64,000 nt of DNA from an archaeon (lineage in GTDB: Archaea > Asgardarchaeota > Thorarchaeia > Thorarchaeales > Thorarchaeaceae). A program made the translations under genes and the position numbers. This document shows, piece after piece, positions 30,473-40,397 of this stretch. Positions within the stretch are counted from its first letter, which is position 1; each line of letters starts with the position of its first letter. The notes beneath the pieces were generated by a model. It made no database searches. It was not told where the DNA came from and was given only the letters and a program-made list of their open reading frames with translations. Location of the stretch: contig JAJRWI010000050.1 in the NCBI GenBank assembly GCA_024276825.1, positions 1 through 64,000 on the forward strand, read 5' to 3'.

Positions 30473-31564
30473 TTATGAAGAAACGACATGTTGATAGACA
30501 TTTTCTATGAGCGTGATTTGCTTATTCCAAGAGTATTTTCTAAGGACCTTTTCACGACATCTTGCACCCATTCTCTTCCTCATCGACTTGTCCTCTGCAA
30601 GAGTACGCATGGCATCCACAAGTGCATTCCTGTTCTCAGGCTCAACAAGTATTCCCTCATCAGGGGTGAGCAAGTGTCTTGTTGCGCCTATTGCAGTAGT
30701 AATCACTGGAATTCCACATGACATTGCCTCAATCACACTTAGGCCAAGACCCCCTATGTTCTGAGGGATGACAAAAATGTCCGCACTCTGAAGAATGAGC
30801 GGGACTTGATTATGACTCACCGCACCCAACCAACGAATGGACCCATTATGGTCATACTCATCTATCACATGTTTCAAAAGGCCATCCCCCACAAGTGTTA
30901 GACGTGAGTCTTTGTTCTCCTGATGATACGCTTGAAATGCCTCTAGAAGAATGTGAACTCCCTTATCAAGACTTAGGCGTCCCACAAAGATGAAATCCAC
31001 TAAACCATTGTCCCCCTTACTCCTACATGGTTGAAACAGCTTTGTGTCAACCCCATTGATCACAATTGACATCTTCTCTGGCGGTATGCCAAATTGTTTC
31101 ATAAATGACCTTTGCATTGGGTCGACAAGAATTATGTGATTGTATCTCTTTGCAGCAAATATAGATGCCTTCCAAGCAATGTTGAATCCAATTGTAAACA
31201 GAGGGCCGCCTCCTGCATAGGCGAGATGAAATGTTGTGACAATTGGGGGGAGGCTCTTCTTGAAAAAGGGAATTAAGAACTCTGATGAACTCGAATTCAT
31301 TTGAACATGGATGACTTCAATGTCGTTTCTGATGCACTCATTCACAATAATCTTTACAGCACTGGGTGCGTCAAGCCAAAAATGGGGGTTCATGGCTCGT
31401 GCAGGAAAAGTATGTACATTCTCTGATGGAAGTCCCTTCACATTTGGAGTCTGAGTGAACACATGGACATCATGTCCATTCCGAAGCAGACCCTTCAATA
31501 GATGATCTGCACGTGTGCATAGACCATCGGCTGCTCCGAATTTACTCACTAGTCCAATTCTCAA
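30473..31564 (-). CDS. Glycosyltransferase family 4 (probable TTG start near 31564)
   Basis: RIGLVSKFGAADGLCTRADHLLKGL, FVGRLSLDKGVHILLEAF, EAMSCGIPVITT; upstream ORF extension overlaps nth. Confidence 0.85.
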   Translation of the reverse strand: MRIGLVSKFGAADGLCTRADHLLKGLLRNGHDVHVFTQTPNVKGLPSENVHTFPARAMNPHFWLDAPSAVKIIVNECIRNDIEVIHVQMNSSSSEFLIPFFKKSLPPIVTTFHLAYAGGGPLFTIGFNIAWKASIFAAKRYNHIILVDPMQRSFMKQFGIPPEKMSIVINGVDTKLFQPCRSKGDNGLVDFIFVGRLSLDKGVHILLEAFQAYHQENKDSRLTLVGDGLLKHVIDEYDHNGSIRWLGAVSHNQVPLILQSADIFVIPQNIGGLGLSVIEAMSCGIPVITTAIGATRHLLTPDEGILVEPENRNALVDAMRTLAEDKSMRKRMGARCREKVLRKYSWNKQITLIENVYQHVVSS

Positions 31565-31625
31565 GACTATCCACTCCAAGCACACTCTGACTGATTGCCA
31601 TCTTCTTTTAGACTCTTCGGAACTC

Positions 31626-32282
31626 TTAGGTATGAATCGGTTGATGAGTCGCATAATATCTACATACATATGAGATTGAACACGTACTACACTGTGGTCT
31701 TCTTGCCTTGCATGTGCGTCTTCCATGTGTTCCAATCAATCGCGAGTACTCGTACCATTGAGGTCTGGGAATAACCTGCATTAAGATGCGCTCTACCTTA
31801 TCACGACTCTTCATCTCATCAGTAAATCCTATGCGTTGAGTGACTCGCATCACATGAGTGTCAACAACAACGCCCTCATTTACTCTAAAGGCCACAGATA
31901 GGACCACATTTGCAGTCTTTCTATTAACTCCTGGTAGGCTAATCAAGTCCTTCATATTACAAGGGATCCGGCCTGCAAATCTCTCAACAATCAATCTTGC
32001 CGACTCACGAATATAATGAGCTTTTCGATTATAGGTGCCGCATGGTCTGATGACATCAATGATATCTCTAATATTCGCCATCATTAGGTCCTGTGGTCCA
32101 GGATATCTTTCAAAGAGAATGGGAATCACACGATTGACACATGCATCAGTGGTACTTGCTGACAGGATTGTGGCAATGAGCAATTGATACTCATTGTTAT
32201 AGTTCAGATATGTGTATGGCGCGTCAGGATACGACTCACTTAGAACCTGCATTATTTTACGCGCTCGATCCTTAATATTCAA
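31626..32282 (-). CDS. nth: Endonuclease III
   Basis: HhH LPGVNRKTANVVLSVAF, VDTHVMRVTQRIGF, FeS C-X6-C-X2-C-X5-C. Confidence 0.93.
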   Translation of the reverse strand: MNIKDRARKIMQVLSESYPDAPYTYLNYNNEYQLLIATILSASTTDACVNRVIPILFERYPGPQDLMMANIRDIIDVIRPCGTYNRKAHYIRESARLIVERFAGRIPCNMKDLISLPGVNRKTANVVLSVAFRVNEGVVVDTHVMRVTQRIGFTDEMKSRDKVERILMQVIPRPQWYEYSRLIGTHGRRTCKARRPQCSTCSISYVCRYYATHQPIHT

Positions 32283-32353
32283 ACAGCCTCACACTCTAGA
32301 TTGATGATGCAAGTCAGATTATAATTCTGGTCATTGGCTACTGCTATTGAACA

Positions 32354-33745
32354 TTACTTTATTCTTGTTAAGATTCCGATAATTATCAGATTTAGAAGCA
32401 GTACGGATGAGAACAGCATATCTGGACCAATGTACGCGTATATTACGCTCGCAAGGAAGGGCCCCACTGATTTGACAAGGTATGTTATGACCCAAAACAA
32501 TCCCAAGAATTTCGAGGCATCTGAACTGGGCAGATTCTTACGAATTATCACAAGCAACACCAGCCACCATAGTGTGTCGTTGATCGTTTTTATAAAGATG
32601 GCTAAGAAGGGTGTTGTGAACACACCACCAAGACCCGTGATGAACTGCTCAGCTGCAAAGAACCAACTGCTTGGCGCCCAGAGAGGAAAGTATGATGCAA
32701 TCAGAATCAATCCCGCACAAACAGGCATTAATGAATAGAGTGCAATTGATGCCCTTCTCACTCCAAACCGATCAGATAACCTGCCTGTGATTAATAGTAG
32801 TGGGGCTTGAACCAATAGGGTGAACATGATTATGAATATGACCCCCTCATATGAGACTCCCAAAGTTTCGTTGGTATAAACGAGTGCACCGAATCGAAAG
32901 AACGAGTCGCTCAATGCATCAATACATACAACCACCATTATTAATGGGATTGTGCGAAGCAATGTCTTTGCTGACTTCAGATTCTCAGCCAGAAAGTCTC
33001 TCAAGAGTGACCGATCATTGGACCGAGATTTTGTATCACCTCCAGTCAGAAAGGCCGCTCTAATCACGCTACAACCAATGACTAGAAACCCCCCCACAAG
33101 ATATAGAGTTCGCATGGCTGGTCCGAATCCCACTACTGGTACTAAGAAACCCAATCCAAGAAGAACAAGAATCCCAAATGTACGCCCTGCAGTGAATAGG
33201 GACAGCCCGAGCCCGCTGTGTTCTTTTGGAATATTACTAATAATGAATGCCGAAGAACCTCCCTTGACGAGATTCAAAGTCGAGTAGAATAGAAATCCAA
33301 GGACCACCATCTCAAAGGACACAAACGTGCCAAGGACAATATAGAACAAGCCAGCTATTAGCAAAGAAACGACCGCGAGAATCTTTCTATTAACAACATC
33401 ACCTACATATCCTCCAATCAATCTGCAGACAGTGGATGAAACAGTGACCACGCTTGCAACTGCCCCGATGGTAATAAAGTCCCATTGTAGAGTTCTGAGA
33501 TACAGAACGTCAAAATAGCCAAGAATCATAAATGATGAGAGGACCCATGAGGTAAACAGAAAGACGGCATAGTTGTTCCATTTGAAGAGTTCATGTATTG
33601 ACTGTTTCATGCTCATCGAACTGGGTCTACTGCCCTTCTCTGGCTGAATTGATGAGGGAAAATCATCATCAATTGTCACACCCTCAGACCTCCCTGATTC
33701 TGCATCGAGAATTGGCTTTTCAGTGTCTAATGATTGCTCATCCAA
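32354..33745 (-). CDS. MFS transporter
   Basis: 12-TM-like hydrophobic pattern, RLIGGYVGDVVNRK and GRLSDRFGVRRAS loop motifs. Confidence 0.85.
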   Translation of the reverse strand: MDEQSLDTEKPILDAESGRSEGVTIDDDFPSSIQPEKGSRPSSMSMKQSIHELFKWNNYAVFLFTSWVLSSFMILGYFDVLYLRTLQWDFITIGAVASVVTVSSTVCRLIGGYVGDVVNRKILAVVSLLIAGLFYIVLGTFVSFEMVVLGFLFYSTLNLVKGGSSAFIISNIPKEHSGLGLSLFTAGRTFGILVLLGLGFLVPVVGFGPAMRTLYLVGGFLVIGCSVIRAAFLTGGDTKSRSNDRSLLRDFLAENLKSAKTLLRTIPLIMVVVCIDALSDSFFRFGALVYTNETLGVSYEGVIFIIMFTLLVQAPLLLITGRLSDRFGVRRASIALYSLMPVCAGLILIASYFPLWAPSSWFFAAEQFITGLGGVFTTPFLAIFIKTINDTLWWLVLLVIIRKNLPSSDASKFLGLFWVITYLVKSVGPFLASVIYAYIGPDMLFSSVLLLNLIIIGILTRIK

Positions 33746-33888
33746 TATTTAACCATCTCCATATTCGGAGTAACACATACTCTAGAACTTAGTATGGTGC
33801 ATGCTCACACTCATGTAGGTCCAACAGTATTTATCCTCGTAGCCTTCTGAAATGATCGAAAACTTCAACACTGCAAATAGTTAGCCCC

Positions 33889-33915
33889 CACCTGGGAGGG
33901 TTTTACTCCCAGGTG
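33889..33915. terminator. Perfect 10-bp inverted repeat hairpin (CACCTGGGAG-N7-CTCCCAGGTG)
   Basis: Direct reading; lies 3' of the 83-aa minus-strand ORF. Confidence 0.55.
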
Positions 33916-33942
33916 AGCCATGCAATGCTCTCATGCTCACAT

Positions 33943-34194
33943 CTAGCATTCAGTGACCAACACTTTGACATTACCGTCTTCGGTTGGCATTGCGATCAGT
34001 CTATGGGTGCAGATGTCCGCTGTGAGAACACAGCATTCGGGTGGATTGGATGCAGTCATTAGGTTCCTGACTGCCATCTCCAAGTTGAGGGCAACAAGAA
34101 GCACTATCTCTGAATCCGAGTAGGGGTCTACCTCCCGGGTAGTGATAGAGCCTGCAAAAGCCCTTGGTATTACCTCTAATTCTGTTCTGATCAT
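33943..34194 (-). CDS. Small Cys-containing protein of unknown function (83 aa)
   Basis: ATG preceded by AAAGGAGAAAACGAA Shine-Dalgarno-like sequence. Confidence 0.65.
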   Translation of the reverse strand: MIRTELEVIPRAFAGSITTREVDPYSDSEIVLLVALNLEMAVRNLMTASNPPECCVLTADICTHRLIAMPTEDGNVKVLVTEC

Positions 34195-34225
34195 TTCGTT
34201 TTCTCCTTTAATTGTTGAAACCTGT

Positions 34226-34273
34226 TTAATATGGCTCTGGGTCTGGTGATCCTGGTGTTGTAGGTCCAGTCAT
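34226..34273 (-). CDS. Tiny Pro-rich ORF MTGPTTPGSPDPEPY (15 aa)
   Basis: ATG with strong SD GGAAGGAGTGATAGAC immediately upstream; ends 31 nt before the 83-aa ORF. Confidence 0.4.
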   Translation of the reverse strand: MTGPTTPGSPDPEPY

Positions 34274-34356
34274 GTCTATCACTCCTTCCGTGTTTTTTCT
34301 CTCAGTTTGGGCTGGCAAATTCTAGCGAGCAATCATATGCCAAGATGGTCCCCGTT

Positions 34357-34458
34357 TCAGAATGGACAAGGGTCTTCGCAAGGTGGGGGTACAAGTGTTG
34401 AAAGTCCTTCAACAATCCCCATAGACAGAAGCAACAATGTCAGTTGATTTCTTGTCAT
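34357..34458 (-). CDS. Tiny ORF MTRNQLTLLLLSMGIVEGLSTLVPPPCEDPCPF (33 aa), hydrophobic N-terminal half, CEDPCPF tail
   Basis: Intact ORF upstream of the 15-aa ORF; weak SD. Confidence 0.25.
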   Translation of the reverse strand: MTRNQLTLLLLSMGIVEGLSTLVPPPCEDPCPF

Positions 34459-34526
34459 TGACTCATAGATTCTTCGAAGGCTCTGTACATTGCAATTATG
34501 ATCACTCATCTAGACTCACCAGCTCA

Positions 34527-34544
34527 GTTCGATAATAATCGAAC
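34527..34544. promoter_or_regulatory. Perfect dyad GTTCGAT-AATA-ATCGAAC, candidate operator
   Basis: Direct reading; in divergent region upstream of HTH gene. Confidence 0.5.
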
Positions 34545-34618
34545 TTTTACTATGATTACTTGAATTGTTTCGAATATAATATGGTGCGATGCAAAAATCC
34601 GTATGAAATCAGCACTAT

Positions 34619-35821
34619 ATGGCGATTTATGAGCGGTATTCATCGAGCAATCTTACTAAATATCGAATATTGACTAATCTGGCACAAAACAAATATACGC
34701 ATCTAAACAATTGGCCAACGGTCATATTGAATGAATTCACTCCTCTCACACAGAAAGAGCTCACACTGGTCAGTAGGGTGGCATTGAATCCCACACTACG
34801 ACAGATAGATTTGGCAAGGACACTAGATGTGACAAGATCTGCAGTCAACCAAATCTGGAAAAGGCTAGCAAGAGAACATCATCTCAAAGTCAAATCACTT
34901 GTAAACTATGGCAAGCTTGGCATCAACTGGATCTTTGGATGGGCAGAAGATTCTACTATCAGTCCGGAACTTGACAAGTTTGTCAACTGGTTAACTCTTA
35001 CTCCTTATGCCACCCAAATCGAAGAATCGATAATTTCCTCATCAATGAACAGAGTGATCTACTTTGAGGCATTGGTTCCTTTTGGTGAGAAGACATATCA
35101 GTTTAAACAGCAACTCGATCGCTTTCGAAAGCGACCCTATGATATTCAGGTTGATTATGACCATGTGGATCATACACGAGATGCATTAAATTTAGGTAGA
35201 TTTGATGGCAGCAAGTGGAATTTGGAGGACGAGTTCAGGCTCAGCACAATCATGGGTGCCACAAAGAGTTTTGTTGAAATCTTACCCATTGAGAGAACAT
35301 TAAGAATTGGCCATGAATATGCAGCGCCTACTGAGTTTGCAATAGCAGCAATTCTTCAACGGGACTATCATGTATCCTCCAGAAAACTGCAAAAAGCACT
35401 AATTGAGAAGTTTGCACTTGATATTGCAGACCGAACATTAAGGCGGAAACTACCACAGATTCGCTCTTCATTTGTAATGCCATACGTGTCAATTGACCAG
35501 ATCGGTCTCACTCAGACCATCCTATTTCACTTCAAGTTCATTGACGACTCGACTAATATGACTCGATTTCTTCATGCTCAGACAAACATGTTCCCAAAGA
35601 CCAGAATTCTCTTTGGAAGGGGAATGGCAGTACTAAGACTACGTCTGCCTTCGAATGTTAATTGGCTTGCAATGACAGAATCGTTTATGCATAATTTAAA
35701 AGGTACCTCTGATGTAACAGCATGCATAATCGATGCACCATTGCTTCAAAAGGAATTAGAACATGTATATCCCTATTTTGTGAAACACTCAGATAAGATA
35801 TCCAGACGTGAAATGATGTGA
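34619..35821 (+). CDS. Large HTH/Lrp-like transcriptional regulator (paralog A)
   Basis: LRQIDLARTLDVTRSAVNQIWKRL HTH followed by YGKLGINWIF; second HTH-like region later. Confidence 0.65.
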   Translation: MAIYERYSSSNLTKYRILTNLAQNKYTHLNNWPTVILNEFTPLTQKELTLVSRVALNPTLRQIDLARTLDVTRSAVNQIWKRLAREHHLKVKSLVNYGKLGINWIFGWAEDSTISPELDKFVNWLTLTPYATQIEESIISSSMNRVIYFEALVPFGEKTYQFKQQLDRFRKRPYDIQVDYDHVDHTRDALNLGRFDGSKWNLEDEFRLSTIMGATKSFVEILPIERTLRIGHEYAAPTEFAIAAILQRDYHVSSRKLQKALIEKFALDIADRTLRRKLPQIRSSFVMPYVSIDQIGLTQTILFHFKFIDDSTNMTRFLHAQTNMFPKTRILFGRGMAVLRLRLPSNVNWLAMTESFMHNLKGTSDVTACIIDAPLLQKELEHVYPYFVKHSDKISRREMM

Positions 35822-37275
35822 AGAACAACAGGACTCATCAAGATGAATCATTCAACAACTCCATCTATTCTGGTATGTCAATCCAATTCGAAACATCCTA
35901 TGATAATCTGTTTCCATCAAGTGATGATCCCGCAATTCAATTCTATATCGACATGATGCGCATCTATCTGGGAATCTATGAGGGGAAGATTAACTTTGAA
36001 CAGGCCCTGAGGGCTGTGGAAGAGCTGAAGAGAAACCCAGAATTTGTGAAGTTTCCCACTAACCCTGCAGTTCTTCCGATCAATGAGGAATTCAAGAACA
36101 GAATAATTGATAATCTTCAATCTATCCAGAAATATAATCTTGTGACAGTTGACTCTATTCGTTCTGCCTATACCTTTGCATTCCTTATGCAGACAATGAA
36201 TATGAATGAAGTTGACGTCAATGTGCTAAGATATCTTGTGGATAATCCTCTTGCTCCCAATAACAAGATTGCAAGAGAATTTGGTCTGGCTGCAAAGACT
36301 GTGGCCAGAGCGCTAAAAAGCCTGAGAGAAAGAAACCGACTTAGATTCACATGTCTTGTGGATGCTAGCACCTTTGGTATCAACTGGGTGGTCCTGTTCT
36401 TTTCCATGCGGGATGAGGCCGAATGGCCCATCATTGATACCGTATTGGCATCATTTCCTTTCACAAAATATGTGCTAAAAACCGCCATGTCTGGAATTGG
36501 CTATGCCTCATTTCTCATTCCGGGCGACAAGTCTAATCTAAGCACATTTCTCTCAGGGATAAAGAGATTGACTTCATCATATTTTGATTATTGTAGCATT
36601 CATGTTCAAACTGCCCAAGGTACTGGTGTGAACATGTCCCTATATGGTGCTGGGGCTTGGAAGTTTCCGACTATTCTACATGACTTCGCAAATTATCTGG
36701 AGATTGAAACTAATAAGCGAATGCCCATGCATATAGAGAACCAAGGGGTCATCAGGGGTCTTTCTGTCAATGATTTCTATATAGCCTCACACCTGAAAAT
36801 CAATTATCGCGCCTCAAGTGGTGAAATCCAGACTGCTCTTTCAATACATGACAAGACAATGACACCTGTTCAAATATCACGATCAATACGCAAGCTGACA
36901 AAAACGGGAATCGTTCATCCTTATATTGTATTTACCAACATCGGTCTGACTGCTCACTTTGCCTTTGAGATGGTCTGCAATGAGAAGACTAGAGATATGA
37001 TCATCAGGGCATTATCATATACTCCAAAATCAACATATTTTGTGTCCGATAGGGGAATTGTGGCATGGATACAGGCCCCCAGTGAACATCAGGTGGAATA
37101 CTACAAACTCTTTAGATCGTTAGAGCAGAACCAATATGTGGACTCTATGCAATCCATTATGACAGTCACTCGATCAGGATCCCGTTCAATGATTGATCTG
37201 ATAGCAGGATGGACATTCACAAAGCAGGGTTGGACAGTATCTAAGGACATGCTCATGATAACTGATTATCTGTAA
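35818..37275 (+). CDS. Large HTH/Lrp-like transcriptional regulator (paralog B, GTG start overlapping paralog A stop)
   Basis: APNNKIAREFGLAAKTVARALKSLRERNRL...FGINWVVLFF; coupled start. Confidence 0.65.
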   Translation: MKNNRTHQDESFNNSIYSGMSIQFETSYDNLFPSSDDPAIQFYIDMMRIYLGIYEGKINFEQALRAVEELKRNPEFVKFPTNPAVLPINEEFKNRIIDNLQSIQKYNLVTVDSIRSAYTFAFLMQTMNMNEVDVNVLRYLVDNPLAPNNKIAREFGLAAKTVARALKSLRERNRLRFTCLVDASTFGINWVVLFFSMRDEAEWPIIDTVLASFPFTKYVLKTAMSGIGYASFLIPGDKSNLSTFLSGIKRLTSSYFDYCSIHVQTAQGTGVNMSLYGAGAWKFPTILHDFANYLEIETNKRMPMHIENQGVIRGLSVNDFYIASHLKINYRASSGEIQTALSIHDKTMTPVQISRSIRKLTKTGIVHPYIVFTNIGLTAHFAFEMVCNEKTRDMIIRALSYTPKSTYFVSDRGIVAWIQAPSEHQVEYYKLFRSLEQNQYVDSMQSIMTVTRSGSRSMIDLIAGWTFTKQGWTVSKDMLMITDYL

Positions 37276-37301
37276 ACCACTTGAGAATAAACGAGTCAGT
37301 C

Positions 37302-38213
37302 TCATTGACTGAAGTCCGATATTGCCTTGGCAAGTCGTTCTGTCTGTGTCTTGCTTGCACCAACAGGAGGGCCAAAGACAACTATATCCACACTGCATTT
37401 AGAGAGTCTTTCAATATATTGAAGTATATCTCCCTCATTGCCACAGAGACCAAATCGGGCAAGCACATCCTTTGGAATGAGATCAATGACCTCCTGTGTG
37501 ATGCCTCCATGCAGCCTTAATGCCTCCTTTGCAGGTCCAATTCTATCAAGCAAACCGAATCTTGATGCAACCGATTTGGTCAATCCCAGAGCTATGACTG
37601 CAGCTGAATGCATGAATGAAATGTTGTCTTTACATTCATCGTCCGACACATTTGTTGGTGGAAAGACACCAATCTGAAATCCTTTGGAAGCCTCCTGCAA
37701 CAGGGACATGGCCCATAATATCATCTCAGGCTCAGTATAATTCAACAGTACTCCATCTGCATGCATCGAGAGTGAGATCATCTTTGGGCCCTGAGCGCCC
37801 ACAAACACGGAAGAGCTCAGACCACGCTTGTCAATTTCCACTTTTAGCTCATCTATGAATTGCCTCATTCTTTCTATCAAGCCTTTAGTCTTGAATGGTA
37901 TACCAATTCGGTTAAGCATACCTCGATCACCTGGGCCAATAAGCATATCAAATGAGTCGCCATATTTTGAGGAGAGTGTGTCAACAAACCTGACTATTTG
38001 TTGTACATCATAGAGAAATGGCGATAAGAGGCCCAGACCTAGTCTACATGGGATGTTCTCTTCTGCAAGAGCGGCCGCAACTACTGATGATAGGCGTGTT
38101 CCTGGAAAGTCGATAATCCAGACCCTATCAAATCCATTGTTTGATGCAATAGTGGCAATTCTCAACACTTTTTGTAACGGTTCATGAATGTTCACTGCAA
38201 TCTCCATTCTCAA
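37302..38213 (-). CDS. Luciferase-like (LLM, Mer/F420-type) oxidoreductase
   Basis: NGFDRVWIIDFPGTR, GLGLLSPF, DMLIGPGDRGML, VGAQGPKMISLSMHADGVLLNYTEPE. Confidence 0.75.
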   Translation of the reverse strand: MRMEIAVNIHEPLQKVLRIATIASNNGFDRVWIIDFPGTRLSSVVAAALAEENIPCRLGLGLLSPFLYDVQQIVRFVDTLSSKYGDSFDMLIGPGDRGMLNRIGIPFKTKGLIERMRQFIDELKVEIDKRGLSSSVFVGAQGPKMISLSMHADGVLLNYTEPEMILWAMSLLQEASKGFQIGVFPPTNVSDDECKDNISFMHSAAVIALGLTKSVASRFGLLDRIGPAKEALRLHGGITQEVIDLIPKDVLARFGLCGNEGDILQYIERLSKCSVDIVVFGPPVGASKTQTERLAKAISDFSQ

Positions 38214-39208
38214 CTAATGTACTCTCCTGCGATTTCGGTAGATATGTCGGTTATTGCATCCCTCCATTCACCTATGAAGGGAGGCCCAATTACAACTTCA
38301 TCGGCCCCTATATGATGGAGAGTTGAAAAGCCCTCAATCATCTCTTGACAGCTACCAGATATTGCAAACATGTCCATAATCTCTCTGGTTATGAGGGGGG
38401 CCGCTTTTGAGGGTCCTCCTTCCAAGACACTCTTCTTAATATTCCTGATAAGATCATGATCAACATCAAGGAGGTCTATTACTGGATCTGGAGTATCAGC
38501 AACAACAATAGCAACTACTCGTTTTGCAAGCTTTTCAGTGCCTCCCCTAAATGTGGGTATGGTGGGCAACCAGACTACCCGCTCGATGTCTGCAGGGTTT
38601 CTCCTAGCCTTACGCGCGGCAGTATTGAGAATCTTAATGGCCTGTTTAATGTAGTCCACAGGACCAGACAGAATGACTCCATCCGCAATCTCTCCTGCAA
38701 GACGAAGCATCTGTGGCCCTCTAACACCAAGGAACACAGGAATTTTGATGGGGCTTTCCAGTCTAAGCTGAAAATTATTGATGGATGTAAGTTCAGTTTC
38801 AGCAGTGATTGATTCTCCCCCCCAGAGAGCTCTAAGAATTCGTACCCAGTTCCTTAATTCGGTTACCGGCCGCCTAATTGTAATGCCCAATCTCTGAATA
38901 TCTTGGATTCCACCAATTCCTATGCCAATAGCCAGTCTGTCATTGCCAATCTCTTGAAGGGCCACTCCGGCTCTTGCTATAGTGACAATGTGATTTGTGG
39001 CAATAGGAATGATTGCAGTCCCAACTCTCACTGATGACTGCAACAATGCAAAAGCAGTAAGAGTGTAGATGTCTTGTCCAATGTTGATGTCCTCACCAAT
39101 CCAAATGCAATTGACATCCAGATTGGATGCATTCTTTATTATCCAATCAGTGACATCAGCTGACAGCCCAGTTGTGATTCCTATACTTATGCGATACAAT
39201 CGGCACAA
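38210..39208 (-). CDS. Luciferase-like (LLM, Mer/F420-type) oxidoreductase, tandem paralog
   Basis: VRVGTAIIPIATNHIV, RLAIGIGIGGIQDIQRLG, LGVRGPQMLRLAGEIADGVILSG. Confidence 0.85.
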   Translation of the reverse strand: MCRLYRISIGITTGLSADVTDWIIKNASNLDVNCIWIGEDINIGQDIYTLTAFALLQSSVRVGTAIIPIATNHIVTIARAGVALQEIGNDRLAIGIGIGGIQDIQRLGITIRRPVTELRNWVRILRALWGGESITAETELTSINNFQLRLESPIKIPVFLGVRGPQMLRLAGEIADGVILSGPVDYIKQAIKILNTAARKARRNPADIERVVWLPTIPTFRGGTEKLAKRVVAIVVADTPDPVIDLLDVDHDLIRNIKKSVLEGGPSKAAPLITREIMDMFAISGSCQEMIEGFSTLHHIGADEVVIGPPFIGEWRDAITDISTEIAGEYIS

Positions 39209-39287
39209 GGCTCCTTATCTAATTCGTAATCAACTAGCGTAATGTGAAGATATAAGTCATGATGACAAAGAATCCTCTTGATTTCAA

Positions 39288-39953
39288 GTGATGAGTATTG
39301 ACAAGTCTAAAGTGGCGAAACTCAGGAGAGTCCTATTGAACTGGGCTAGAAAGAACCTGCGAGATTTTCCTTGGCGAAGGACAAGTGATCCTTTTACTAT
39401 ATTATTGGCAGAGATGCTTCTCCGTAGGACTACATCTACTGCAGTGGCCCGTGTGTTTCCTGAGATTGTCAATCACTATGGTTCGTTATATGACCTTGCC
39501 AATGCTGATGTAAATGAGATTGCAGAGCATCTTAAAACACTCGGACTACAGAACACAAGGGCACGCCAGCTAAAAGAAGCAGCATCCAAAATTGTCAAAG
39601 AACACAATGGCGAAATCCCAAGCAATCATGAAGCCCTGCTTAATCTTCCCGGTGTTGGAAGATACATCGCCTCAGCAGTAATGAACTTTGCATTTGGAGT
39701 TCCCATGCCTATGGTTGATGGAAACATTGTTCATTTTTTAAGGAGAGTCTTTGGCATTGATCTGAGGGGTATGAATGACAAACTGGCATGGTTTCTCATG
39801 AGTGAAATCGGTGGCGCTAGGCAGGAAAAGATGCTCTACTGGGCAATAATCGACATTGTGTCCCAGTTATGTCTGAGGAGAAAGCCTCGATGCGGTAATT
39901 GCCCCATTCAAAATCTATGCGAGTCTGCTGATGAACTTATGTTAGACAGGTAG
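39288..39953 (+). CDS. HhH-GPD DNA glycosylase with FeS cluster (MutY/MIG-like)
   Basis: LLNLPGVGRYIASAVMNFAF, MVDGNIVHFLRRVFGI, C-X6-C-X2-C-X5-C. Confidence 0.9.
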   Translation: MMSIDKSKVAKLRRVLLNWARKNLRDFPWRRTSDPFTILLAEMLLRRTTSTAVARVFPEIVNHYGSLYDLANADVNEIAEHLKTLGLQNTRARQLKEAASKIVKEHNGEIPSNHEALLNLPGVGRYIASAVMNFAFGVPMPMVDGNIVHFLRRVFGIDLRGMNDKLAWFLMSEIGGARQEKMLYWAIIDIVSQLCLRRKPRCGNCPIQNLCESADELMLDR

Positions 39954-40304
39954 TTTCACTATTACCTCGGTCCCACAAGTACAACGCGCTAAGAGTGGGA
40001 AATGGTTCTTAAGATCGGTACTAATCACAATGTCTTGTCTAGCAGCCTGATCAATGAGGAGCTGAATATGGTGTTGGTAGTAATGAGCAACATTTTTGAA
40101 AAATGCTGGCATGGGATAGTCTTGAATCCAGAAGATGACAGTACTACATCCGGGTTTGGGACATTTGCTCATTAGAACACTCGTTTGATTCTTGCACTTC
40201 TTGCAAGTTAGACTCTCTAATATAAAATCAGGGGCGGCTGGAACATCTACATTCAAATCAATTTGCGCACCACACATATAGCAATAATACTTGCATTCAG
40301 TCAA
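39942..40304 (-). CDS. Zinc-ribbon-like small protein
   Basis: CYMCG, CKKCKN, CTCG motifs. Confidence 0.6.
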   Translation of the reverse strand: MTECKYYCYMCGAQIDLNVDVPAAPDFILESLTCKKCKNQTSVLMSKCPKPGCSTVIFWIQDYPMPAFFKNVAHYYQHHIQLLIDQAARQDIVISTDLKNHFPLLARCTCGTEVIVKLPV

Positions 40305-40397
40305 TCAAAGTTCACCAGCCTAATGGAGTGGCTCGATGTTTTAAATCATATCACTAAAGATGGGAGAATAAAAGGCACACCTGACACACATTAATGG

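Noticed and set aside
31564-31735. N-terminal extension of the GT4 ORF
   Set aside because: It overlaps nth out of frame; a TTG start with upstream GGAGTGG at about 31564 fits the family start (RIGLVSKFG)
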